Shown: positions 1 to 6,876, counted from the stretch's first letter. The stretch is 7,837 nt of DNA from an uncultured Eubacteriales bacterium (GCA_902465495.1 CABQND010000067.1:1-7837), one strand, 5' to 3'. Made by a program: numbers and translations. The notes: generated by a model from the sequence alone, not told the origin.

Positions 1-8
1 ACAAATAT

Positions 9-72
9 TCATAAAAATTATATAATCAATATATAAATTGTCAATAGGACATGAGAATTTTTTGGGTGAAAC
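9..72 (+). promoter_or_regulatory. Promoter-like AT-rich leader and ribosome site of the RpiR-family gene
   Basis: The stretch is very AT-rich and contains a consensus -10 hexamer TATAAT at 21-26. Its -35 box would fall at or beyond the window edge, so the promoter cannot be confirmed. TATAAT sits inside a 10-bp palindrome (17-26, ATTATATAAT), which could be an operator but is not remarkable in such AT-rich DNA. GGGTGA at 64-69 lies just before the ATG at 73 and matches the GGTGA part of a Shine-Dalgarno sequence, supporting that start. Confidence 0.45.
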
Positions 73-909
73 ATGAACAAAACTTTATTGAACATCAAAA
101 CGCTATACAGTCAGATGGGCAACGGCGAAAGGAAAATTGCCGATTATATTCTTTCCAACGAGTCGGGCCTGACACCGCTTTCCATCAGCGAACTTGCAGA
201 AAAATGCGGATGCGGAGATGCAACAGTCGTGCGTTTTTCGCGTAGGTTGGGCTTTAAAGGGTATCAAGGACTAAAAATCGCGCTCGCAAAAGAAGAGGAC
301 AAACACAGCAACGTCAACGAATCCATTTCTGCTAAAGATACGCCAGAAGAAGTCTTTAAAAAAGTCTGCGACGATATTTACTGCTCTTTGGAAAAGACGC
401 AAAAGTCGCTCAGCGGCGAAAGTTTTGCAAAGGTCTGCCAAGCCATCCTTTCCGCAAAAAGGGTACTCATCTACGGTCTGGGCAATTCTGCCGCCGTAGC
501 GATGGACTTTGCCCATAAACTTCTGCGCATCGGCTACGATGCGGTTGCTTACAGCGATAACCATATGCAAGCAATTTCCGCCGCACACGTTGATGCAGGA
601 TGCGTTGTTGTCGGTATCTCACACAGCGGCAGTTCCAAAGACATCATTGATTCCCTCAACATTGCAAAAAATAACGGAGCTATTACGGTTGCGATCACCA
701 ATATTGGAAAATCCCCTATTTATAAAGTTGTCGATTATGCGCTCCGTACCGTATCCGACGAAACTACGTACAGCATTTTCGGGATGAATGCCCGCATTGC
801 GCAGCTTGCCCTCATCGATGCGATCTACTGTTATATTCTCTGCCAAAAACAGGACTGCGACGTGCATATCGAAAAGACCATCGAAGCATTGCAGGAAAAA
901 AAATTCTGA
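73..909 (+). CDS. MurR/RpiR-family transcriptional regulator (HTH + SIS domain)
   Basis: This is a 278-residue DNA-binding regulator, the normal length for the RpiR family. These proteins usually control sugar or amino-sugar catabolism by sensing a phosphosugar. Residues 1-75 form the HTH_6 domain, with the family-typical run ERKIADYIL (19-27), SISELAEKCG (37-46) and TVVRFSRRLGFKG (51-63). Residues about 118-255 form a sugar isomerase (SIS) domain, with GLGNSA at 135-140 and the phosphosugar-binding Ser-rich loop SHSGSSKD at 183-190. The SIS domain in this family acts as a sensor and not as an enzyme. The ATG at 73 is chosen because the HTH domain starts almost at once and GGGTGA lies directly upstream. 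The gene is monocistronic in view and converges on the sulfatase operon, with a strong terminator between them. The ligand is unknown. A role in controlling the neighbouring sulfatase operon is possible but rests on proximity only. Confidence 0.93.
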   Translation: MNKTLLNIKTLYSQMGNGERKIADYILSNESGLTPLSISELAEKCGCGDATVVRFSRRLGFKGYQGLKIALAKEEDKHSNVNESISAKDTPEEVFKKVCDDIYCSLEKTQKSLSGESFAKVCQAILSAKRVLIYGLGNSAAVAMDFAHKLLRIGYDAVAYSDNHMQAISAAHVDAGCVVVGISHSGSSKDIIDSLNIAKNNGAITVAITNIGKSPIYKVVDYALRTVSDETTYSIFGMNARIAQLALIDAIYCYILCQKQDCDVHIEKTIEALQEKKF

Positions 910-960
910 TCACGTGCACAATAACAGTCACTCGCTTCCTGAACACAACATTTTCTTAAT

Positions 961-1012
961 ATAAAAGCAAACCGCCCTTATCGCTTTTGCGATAAGGGCG
1001 GTTTGCTTTTAT
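961..1012. terminator. Bidirectional intrinsic terminator between convergent genes
   Basis: A perfect inverted repeat has arms at 961-984 and 989-1012 (24 bp) and a TTTT loop at 985-988. The core of the stem is GC-rich (ACCGCCC paired with GGGCGGT). The outer stem ends in AAAAGC on the left and GCTTTT on the right, so both strands give a U-rich tract after the hairpin. It lies 51 bp after the RpiR stop and 20 bp beyond the sulfatase stop, where a shared terminator for the two convergent units is expected. Nothing else is visible in the 123-bp gap. Confidence 0.93.
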
Positions 1013-1032
1013 TTGTTATTTCCTATTGACAG

Positions 1033-4000
1033 CTACTGATTTTCATACAGTACGCACAGGGCATTCAGATTGACGTTTACTTGTCCCGCCTTATCCGAAA
1101 CGTTTACGATTCGGATCGTATGTTCTGCAAATCCGAGATCGGAAATTTCGAATTTAAGAGCATTTGGATCTGCCTGCGTCTGATTACAATTGATCACGCC
1201 TTGACTGACTCCGTCGATAAACACTTCTATTTTACCTGCTCCTGCTCCCAGCCCCATATAGACCTGAATTCCGGAACCAATAAATTTCATCTCTACAGAC
1301 TCACCTGCAACCTTGCTTACCAGTGCGGATGCGCTCGCTGTCCACGTTCCCGTCTTTACAAGATAAGAAGAATTAACAAAACTTTCCGCCTCGATGCGTA
1401 CGGCAGGATCCGCAGGTCCAACCTCTTCGCGCAAGGGATCCAGGATCTCAAACGCGTCGATATTCGTATTGCTCGCCGTACCCGATCCCCTGCCCGTATT
1501 CACGACGCGAATAGTATGCTCGCCAAGCTCCAGGTTTTTGACTTCGAACATGAGTGCTTTGGAGTATGCCGTGGCAGAATAAGCGTCGACGGTATCGGCT
1601 AGTTGACCGTCAATGTACACTTCGCTGATGCCGGCTCCGGCGCCCCTGCCCATATACAGACGAACACCCGTACCCGTAAACGTCAGCGACGCCGAAGCCC
1701 CTGCCTCTGTCGACCGGGTCGTACTGCCTCCGTAAGTTGCATCGCCGGGAATTACGGTCCAAGTCCCTTCATACACGATGGAGCTGTCCTGATCATAAAC
1801 AAACTTTGTATCTTCATTCATCCAGGAAGGTTTGTACAATTTTTTGATGATTTCAAACGCATCGATGTTGATGTTAAGGTTTTTATCCGCTGTTTCCGAA
1901 CTGTTTTTTACACCGGCATGCACGACGAGAATGCTGTGTTTTCCGCTTTCCAGCCCGCCAATCTCAAACGCAAGTGCCTTTTGCACCGCTGTCATGGAAT
2001 ATGCATCCGCACGCGCCATGCGCACGCCGTCAATATAAACGTCGCACATCGCCGCGCCCGTGCCTTTTCCCATATATAGCTTGACACCTGTACCGTAAAA
2101 TTCCAAATAGGCGCTGCAACCGGCTTTGGTGGAACGCGTAGTTGTTCCGCCGTACGCAGACGGCGTACTCATCTGCGACCAATCGCCATAATATTGTACA
2201 CGCGCGTCCGAATCAAAGATCATCTCGGAATACTGTGCGCAAAGATCGATCGTATTTCCCGTCTCCGTCTTGGTATACCCGAACATTTCCAAGATATTGT
2301 CCAATAACACATAAAGCGTTCCGTCGATTTTGATCACATCTCCGACTTCGGTGCTGCTGACAGTCCATTCCGCGCTGTCATTGTTCTGACGCACGGTAAC
2401 TTTTCCGTTTGCCTCCGAAACCTGCATGGAAAGTGCCTGCGCAAGAGGTTCCAACTGCGCATACAGCGAACCTTTTTCATAAAGCGCACTGCAATTCGTT
2501 TCACGCCCGTCCAAAGTGACATCGAGTGTACTGTCTTCGGAAAAACCGAGCTGCAGATCAGTCATTTCCCGCACACCTTCGATCCCCTTGACACGGAAAG
2601 TATCGAAATCGGCGATCGCATGATCTGCAAACAGCCCGACCGTACCTTTCAGATACGATTCGTCATAATGCGTCAAAACGAGGACTCCGTCGACGTACAC
2701 TTTAATTTCGTCGCTGTCCGCCTCCGCTACAAGTTCAAACGTGCTTCCTGCATTTACATCTGCCGATGCGATCGTATATGCGTAATCGGAAGTGAGCTTG
2801 ACGAGCTCGGCTTTGCCCTGCTGCGGGTTGACAGTAACGGCGTACCCGCGGAAAGCGCTGTTTGCACTTGAAACACACGTTGCGCGGAAAACAAGCCCCG
2901 CTCTGCCCGAACCGCTGACGGTGATCTGTGCACCGATCGCCGTATCGTAAAAGAGCTGTCCGTCCACAGTGGAGATATTAAAGCTATGCGTCATTGAAGA
3001 ATATTTTCCGTCCTGTTTGGCAAAACCGCCGTTCATGACCCATTGATAATATTCGTCGTCGCCGAAATCGGCAGCAAAGAGTTTCCCGACTGTATCCTCT
3101 TCGAGATCTGCGTTGAGCATCCGTGCGAGCCGCCGATAAATGGCAGGATTTTCGTCTATGATGTTCTTGGTCTCGCTCGGATCTTCTCGCAGATTGTACA
3201 ACTCACGCCTGTTGTATACCAACGATTCGAGATATTTATAATCGCCCGAACGGATTGTCGCACCTTCGTTGAACGGAGAACTGTTCGTGATCGCAGCAGA
3301 CGTATCAACGTTTGTAAACTGCGGATAGCACCATGTGAGAGTATCCCGATCAAGAACGCCCGTACCCTCAATCAGCGGAAGAAGGCTGACGCCACTGTTT
3401 TTGGGGACCTGCGCGGCAGGGACCCCCGCCGCTTCGCTCAAAGTCTGGTAAAAATCAGTCACGCTCGCCATTGTGTCGATCTGTCGTGCCGATTTTATAC
3501 GAGCGGGCCATTTGATAACGAGAGGATCGCGAATGCCGCCTTCATAGATTTGCCGTTTATTTCCGCGCAGCTCGCCGTTAAGCGTAAACTCGCCGGAACC
3601 GCCGTTATCCGAACTGATAATGAAGAGCGTGTTTTCGTCGATACCGAGTCGTTCGAGCGTCTCTTCGATCATCCCGACGCCATCATCCACATGTTTAAGC
3701 ATTGCCGCAAGATACGGATTTCTGTTCTTTGTATTCTTATCCGTAGTAGGCGTGCCGCGTTTTTCGTTGAAATAATCCAGTGTTTCCTGCGGCGCATCCA
3801 ATACTGTATGTGTCGCGTAGTGCGAAAGATAGAGGAAAAACGGCTGATCATCGTTTGCATGATCTTCTATGTACCGTACCGCTTCCTCATTCATGAGATC
3901 GACGAGATATTTACCTTCCTCTACCCCTGTCACCTGCGGCAGATGAAAATAAGGAGCGAAGTAATCACCGTCAGCAATATATTTCTGCTCGCTCATGATC

Positions 4001-4584
4001 ACATCGTCAAACCCGTGATAGACAGGTGCGCCATCGGTAGGATACGCGTCATATCCCGCGCACATATGCCATTTACCGATAATACCCGTATGATACCCTG
4101 CATTGTTGAGCATAGAAGGAAGAGTCACAAATTCATTGGGATCCAAATGCACACTGTTGTTTGCAGGCAAATAATTGGTAATTCCCGTACGCAACACATT
4201 TTCGCCCGTCATCAGCGAAGCACGTGCAGGAGAACACACCGGTTGACTGTAATACTGCCCGAATTGGAGATATTCCGCCGCAATACGATCGATATTCGGG
4301 GTTTCGTTGAATGTATCCCCGTAACAGCCGAGATCGCGCGCTCCTGTATCGTCAATCATTAAAAACACAATGTTCGGCTGTTTATAGTCAGGAGCGATAT
4401 CAAATTTTCCCATTGAATTATATGCCTCTTTAGTAAATTGTTCTTCAGCGCTTACCGCAACGGCATTAGCACTTGCTGTAGGGGTTGAGAGTAACGGAAG
4501 CGGTGAAGGCACATTTGCCAGTAACATTCCGCAACACGCAAGAGATAACCCGACCGCTTTGGCGGCATTGATTTTTCCGCTCAT
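1033..4584 (-). CDS. Secreted multidomain Cys-type sulfatase with C-terminal beta-sandwich modules
   Basis: This is an S1-family (alkaline-phosphatase fold) sulfatase that hydrolyses sulfate esters, most likely on a glycan outside the cell. The ATG at 4584 gives 1183 residues and has AGGAGG at 4598-4593, 8 nt upstream; an in-frame upstream start at 4620 would add 12 residues and is less likely. Residues 1 to about 46 look like a signal peptide (possible cut VSA/EE). The catalytic domain is about 69-490: metal ligands D78 and D79, the C117-S-P-A-R121 motif whose Cys becomes formylglycine, GKWH with K171 and H173, H259, D326-N327, and K343. All key residues are present. After it come a concanavalin-like/DUF1080-like beta-sandwich (about 518-666), a copper-amine-oxidase-N-terminal-like stalk domain (about 683-780), and three related galactose-binding-like modules (about 788-1180). 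Usual sulfatases have 450-600 residues, so more than half of this one is accessory. Its start overlaps the upstream beta-helix gene by ATGA. It has no C-terminal anchor. Activity needs an anaerobic sulfatase-maturing enzyme, not encoded here. The substrate is unknown. Confidence 0.94.
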   Translation of the reverse strand: MSGKINAAKAVGLSLACCGMLLANVPSPLPLLSTPTASANAVAVSAEEQFTKEAYNSMGKFDIAPDYKQPNIVFLMIDDTGARDLGCYGDTFNETPNIDRIAAEYLQFGQYYSQPVCSPARASLMTGENVLRTGITNYLPANNSVHLDPNEFVTLPSMLNNAGYHTGIIGKWHMCAGYDAYPTDGAPVYHGFDDVIMSEQKYIADGDYFAPYFHLPQVTGVEEGKYLVDLMNEEAVRYIEDHANDDQPFFLYLSHYATHTVLDAPQETLDYFNEKRGTPTTDKNTKNRNPYLAAMLKHVDDGVGMIEETLERLGIDENTLFIISSDNGGSGEFTLNGELRGNKRQIYEGGIRDPLVIKWPARIKSARQIDTMASVTDFYQTLSEAAGVPAAQVPKNSGVSLLPLIEGTGVLDRDTLTWCYPQFTNVDTSAAITNSSPFNEGATIRSGDYKYLESLVYNRRELYNLREDPSETKNIIDENPAIYRRLARMLNADLEEDTVGKLFAADFGDDEYYQWVMNGGFAKQDGKYSSMTHSFNISTVDGQLFYDTAIGAQITVSGSGRAGLVFRATCVSSANSAFRGYAVTVNPQQGKAELVKLTSDYAYTIASADVNAGSTFELVAEADSDEIKVYVDGVLVLTHYDESYLKGTVGLFADHAIADFDTFRVKGIEGVREMTDLQLGFSEDSTLDVTLDGRETNCSALYEKGSLYAQLEPLAQALSMQVSEANGKVTVRQNNDSAEWTVSSTEVGDVIKIDGTLYVLLDNILEMFGYTKTETGNTIDLCAQYSEMIFDSDARVQYYGDWSQMSTPSAYGGTTTRSTKAGCSAYLEFYGTGVKLYMGKGTGAAMCDVYIDGVRMARADAYSMTAVQKALAFEIGGLESGKHSILVVHAGVKNSSETADKNLNINIDAFEIIKKLYKPSWMNEDTKFVYDQDSSIVYEGTWTVIPGDATYGGSTTRSTEAGASASLTFTGTGVRLYMGRGAGAGISEVYIDGQLADTVDAYSATAYSKALMFEVKNLELGEHTIRVVNTGRGSGTASNTNIDAFEILDPLREEVGPADPAVRIEAESFVNSSYLVKTGTWTASASALVSKVAGESVEMKFIGSGIQVYMGLGAGAGKIEVFIDGVSQGVINCNQTQADPNALKFEISDLGFAEHTIRIVNVSDKAGQVNVNLNALCVLYENQ
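1045..2223 (-). repeat. Three tandem galactose-binding-like modules in the sulfatase C-terminus
   Basis: Three protein-level repeats of about 115-125 residues are encoded at about 2223-1846, 1800-1441 and 1398-1045. Each has the core pattern F-x-G-[TS]-G-[VI]-x-[LV]-Y-M-G, then V-[YF]-I-D-G, then a-L-x-F-E-[IV], then H-[ST]-I-x-[VI]-V. Modules 1 and 2 share about 60% identity over about 82 residues by hand alignment, including TTRST and DAYS. Module 3 lacks the TTRST segment and is more diverged. The DNA is clearly diverged between copies, so the duplication is not recent. The pattern resembles beta-sandwich carbohydrate-binding modules of surface enzymes; glycan binding is inferred. Confidence 0.8.
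2245..2538 (-). other. Copper-amine-oxidase-N-terminal-like 'stalk' domain inside the sulfatase
   Basis: This region encodes sulfatase residues about 683-780. It has the twofold pattern of the copper amine oxidase N-terminal-like domain (Pfam PF07833 type). The first half has LDG, then SLYAQLEPLAQALSMQV and KVTV. The second half has IDGTLYVLLDNILEMFGY and a closing TIDL. In Firmicutes such domains occur in surface and secreted proteins, where they have no oxidase activity and are thought to be structural or cell-surface-associated. Here it separates the catalytic part from the three C-terminal modules. The assignment is by pattern recognition only. Confidence 0.6.
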
Positions 4585-6734
4585 CTTTTTTCCCTCCTCT
4601 TTTTCAGACTCAAACCACACGCAGCCGCAAAGGCCGCGATCCCGATAAGACTGAATTCAGCAATACTTCCGCTGCAACCACCGCCCTCGTTTACGAACGT
4701 CACACGGAAAGCCTTTTCGGATGCAGCACTGTACTCTTCTTCCCCTTCGGTGTATGTACATGTTGCAACTACCTTATATTCACCCGCCTGCGCCGCATCT
4801 GTCAAAGATAACGAGTCGCCTGTTCCGATACTCCGATATTCTCCGTTCTCTTTTTTAAACCATTCATACGTTACGCTGAAATTTTCCTCGCTCGCAAGAT
4901 CGTGCACTGCCGATAACCGCAGCTCTTCGGAACCTTCGACTGAAATATCTTCCACCGCCGAAAGATCGACAGGCAACAAGGTCTTATTCATGGCCAGTGT
5001 ATGCGCTTTTCCGTTCAGGAGAATATCTCCTTCGGCGACAGTTTTTCCATTGTATGCCCATGACACTGAAAAACCGCGCGTATTTCCGGAAAAGACCAGT
5101 TCCGGATATTTTCCGTCCGCTGTCGCATATACGCTCGATGTACCGCTCTTCGATTGCAACGTAATGAGCACAACGTAAACGAGCTGCTCGCCGTCCTTGA
5201 CGGCTTTACCCGAAACAAATTCGAAATTAACGCCCTCTCCCGTTCCCGCACAGAGCAGAAGAACGTATCCGTTTTCCAGATTTGATTCGTCAGCACGGAC
5301 AAATATTTCACTTGTAAAATTTTTACCCAGCGAGAACGATTCACCGAAGGCACCGATCTCTCCCTCGATTACGGGCGCATTGTCAAAATAAACCGCACCC
5401 GAATACATATTTTCTACTACGGTGTATGCCCGCACAGTCCCGCCCGTAATGCGGACACTGCCCGATGCGGCGTTGAGGATCGCAATATCTTCCGCATCGA
5501 GCGTTCCGCCTTCTATACTGATCCCGGCGCCGTTACGCGATGAGATCAAACATGTTTGTGCCTGTATCCTTCCGCCTGTCACGCAAAATGTTCCGTTTGC
5601 ACCATATTCGACAGCCGTATTCTTCGCTTTGAGAATTCCTCCGGAAAGCGTGATGTCCACCGCCGAAGAAGTATTGGCATAAATGGCCGCACCTTTCTCC
5701 GTATTTTCCACCGTTCCGCCTTCAATGAGAATCGTTGAATCTTCCGCCGCGCTCGCGACGATCGTTGCGCCGCGATCGTTTCCCGAAGTTACAAGCGTTG
5801 CGACAGAGTCATCCGGTTGGCGCACATGCACGGTACCGCTTCCTGAATTGCTGATCGCCGTACCCATGACCGCAGCAACGGTACCGCCGTTCACGAAGAT
5901 ATCTCCGTTTGAAGCATTGTTCAGCGCGATCCCCGTATCCACGGAAAAAGTGCCTCTTTCAATAATAATACTTCCGCTTCCGCGGTTGTTGATCAGCACC
6001 CCGTCGTTGGCAGTTTTTGAGAACGCGACCTGCGCGCCGTCCAATAAAATATTTCCGCTGCCCGATGTGGCGAGTACGCGCGCACTCTGCGCCGCTGAAG
6101 AATTTTCAATTCTTCCACCCGTTGCTTCGATGCTGCCGCCCGCGGAATATGCCGTGGCAAAATCAGCATCTTCATTTGACGAAGTCAACAACGCTTCCCC
6201 TTCGACACAAATTTTTCCTGTGCTTTCATTTCGCGCCGCAACCCCGACACCGCCGTCAATTAAACCGTCCGCAAAGTATGCCGTTCCCGCACCTGTATTG
6301 CAGAACGCGATGCTGCTCGAATTTTCGTGTCTGTTGGTTATATCCGCCGTACTGTAAAGCATGTCGCCCGAAAACTCCACGACCGCGCGCACCGCGCCGA
6401 TACCTCCTGCGACCGAACCATTCAAAATATAGCTTCCTTCGGACAGCACCACAGTCTGCCCCGCCGTATCTTCGACTGAAAACTCAATCCGACGAACCCC
6501 GTCCTGTTCATCTATTTTTGCAATCAGTTCCGCAATATCCTGCGATCGCAGTATTTCTTCGTTCAGCGCAGAAAAGAGCACGTATGCGCCCTCCTGCTGT
6601 ACGATCGAATATTCTGCGTCAGGAGTCGGTGTTTTTGACGTTTCCGCAAAAACCGTGTCCGCCGTTCGCACTCCCATTCCCATACCGCATGCACATAATA
6701 TTGCAAAAACGAGTACAATCACGCATTTTTTCAT
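4581..6734 (-). CDS. Secreted right-handed beta-helix protein with Ig-like domain and C-terminal membrane-anchor tail
   Basis: The protein has 717 residues from the ATG at 6734. GAGGAG at 6748-6743 lies 8 nt upstream, and a GTG at 6743 is rejected as start because it lies within that ribosome site. Residues 1 to about 30 are a signal peptide (MKK, hydrophobic core, VFA/ETS); an LCAC segment only weakly resembles a lipobox. Residues about 127-460 consist of roughly 22-25-residue rungs with the pattern I-x-[IVL]-x-G-G-[TR]-[VIL], followed by a short turn and A-[IV]-x-N. This is typical of a right-handed parallel beta-helix (pectate-lyase-like fold). No lyase active site could be recognised. About 592-681 is Ig-like (Y-x-W near 623 and GEYKVVATCTY). 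The end is GGGCSGS (684-690), a hydrophobic segment to about 710 and KKRREKR, an anchor or sorting-type tail. It is the first gene of a two-gene operon and overlaps the sulfatase start by ATGA. It may be a surface glycan-binding protein or adhesin partner of the sulfatase; a polysaccharide lyase is less likely. The function is not established. Confidence 0.85.
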   Translation of the reverse strand: MKKCVIVLVFAILCACGMGMGVRTADTVFAETSKTPTPDAEYSIVQQEGAYVLFSALNEEILRSQDIAELIAKIDEQDGVRRIEFSVEDTAGQTVVLSEGSYILNGSVAGGIGAVRAVVEFSGDMLYSTADITNRHENSSSIAFCNTGAGTAYFADGLIDGGVGVAARNESTGKICVEGEALLTSSNEDADFATAYSAGGSIEATGGRIENSSAAQSARVLATSGSGNILLDGAQVAFSKTANDGVLINNRGSGSIIIERGTFSVDTGIALNNASNGDIFVNGGTVAAVMGTAISNSGSGTVHVRQPDDSVATLVTSGNDRGATIVASAAEDSTILIEGGTVENTEKGAAIYANTSSAVDITLSGGILKAKNTAVEYGANGTFCVTGGRIQAQTCLISSRNGAGISIEGGTLDAEDIAILNAASGSVRITGGTVRAYTVVENMYSGAVYFDNAPVIEGEIGAFGESFSLGKNFTSEIFVRADESNLENGYVLLLCAGTGEGVNFEFVSGKAVKDGEQLVYVVLITLQSKSGTSSVYATADGKYPELVFSGNTRGFSVSWAYNGKTVAEGDILLNGKAHTLAMNKTLLPVDLSAVEDISVEGSEELRLSAVHDLASEENFSVTYEWFKKENGEYRSIGTGDSLSLTDAAQAGEYKVVATCTYTEGEEEYSAASEKAFRVTFVNEGGGCSGSIAEFSLIGIAAFAAACGLSLKKRREKR
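4584..4691 (-). other. Gly-Gly-Cys C-terminal anchor/sorting-like tail of the beta-helix protein
   Basis: The last 36 residues are a short linker ending in EGGGC-SGS, a hydrophobic stretch of about 20 residues (IAEFSLIGIAAFAAACGLSL) and a basic end (KKRREKR). This three-part layout is that of a C-terminal sorting signal, but it lacks LPXTG. The Cys after a Gly run resembles MYXO-CTERM, Synerg-CTERM and other non-sortase tails. It could equally be a plain membrane anchor. Confidence 0.65.
4593..4598 (-). promoter_or_regulatory. Sulfatase ribosome binding site inside the upstream gene
   Basis: On the minus strand this reads AGGAGG, a full consensus Shine-Dalgarno, 8 nt before the ATG at 4584. 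It encodes two Arg codons at the end of the beta-helix gene. It decides the start of the sulfatase and, with the ATGA overlap (4584-4581), indicates coupled translation. Confidence 0.88.
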
Positions 6735-6742
6735 TGTGAGCA

Positions 6743-6748
6743 CTCCTC
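6743..6748 (-). promoter_or_regulatory. Ribosome binding site of the beta-helix gene
   Basis: GAGGAG is read on the minus strand, 8 nt before the ATG at 6734. It overlaps the in-frame GTG at 6743, which rules that codon out as the start. Confidence 0.85.
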
Positions 6749-6788
6749 TTTTTTATTGCGCAGCATTTGCTTCATTTTTAACAAACAC

Positions 6789-6817
6789 TTGACGCTTTCC
6801 CATGATTTTATTATAAT
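6789..6817 (+). promoter_or_regulatory. Sigma-A-type promoter of the AraC-family gene
   Basis: TTGACG at 6789-6794 (-35, 5 of 6) and TATAAT at 6812-6817 (-10, 6 of 6) are separated by exactly 17 bp. Transcription would start near 6824, giving a leader of about 53 nt before the ATG at 6877. The -10 box overlaps that of the opposing promoter. Confidence 0.8.
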
Positions 6818-6838
6818 ACAATAAAAACTTGCGGTAAA
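6810..6838 (-). promoter_or_regulatory. Probable promoter of the beta-helix/sulfatase operon
   Basis: On the minus strand TTTACC (6838-6833, 4 of 6 of the -35 consensus) is followed after 17 bp by TATAAT (6815-6810). Transcription would start near 6803, leaving a leader of about 68 nt before the ATG at 6734. The poor -35 box fits a promoter that needs an activator such as the divergent AraC protein; that dependence is inferred. No clear AraC half-sites or cre site could be picked out by eye. Confidence 0.6.
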
Positions 6839-6876
6839 TAGAAAAAATTGCTAAAAAAGTGAGGATTCGTATCAAT

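Noticed and set aside
3043..4362. Long open frame (439 codons) on the plus strand opposite the sulfatase catalytic domain
   Set aside because: It lies wholly antisense to a gene with all sulfatase motifs. Its translation is rich in Arg, Cys, Ile and His without domains, and there is no ribosome site at its start. It is a shadow of the sulfatase codon pattern.
4584..4620. Alternative sulfatase start at 4620
   Set aside because: The added 12 residues are charged and spoil the signal peptide, and the consensus AGGAGG lies inside this stretch, pointing to the ATG at 4584.
6659..6734. Lipoprotein signal on the beta-helix protein (LCAC in the signal peptide)
   Set aside because: A Cys at the -2 position is atypical for a lipobox, a usual signal peptidase I site (VFA/ETS) follows, and the protein already has a C-terminal anchor.
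5683..6739. Two long plus-strand open frames (224 and 240 codons) opposite the beta-helix gene
   Set aside because: They mirror the repetitive Gly/Thr/Ala/Val codons of the beta-helix repeats and give low-complexity Pro/Ser/Ala or Arg/Pro-rich products without domains.
6735..6743. GTG at 6743 as start of the beta-helix gene
   Set aside because: It overlaps the GAGGAG ribosome site, which is 8 nt from the ATG at 6734, the normal distance.
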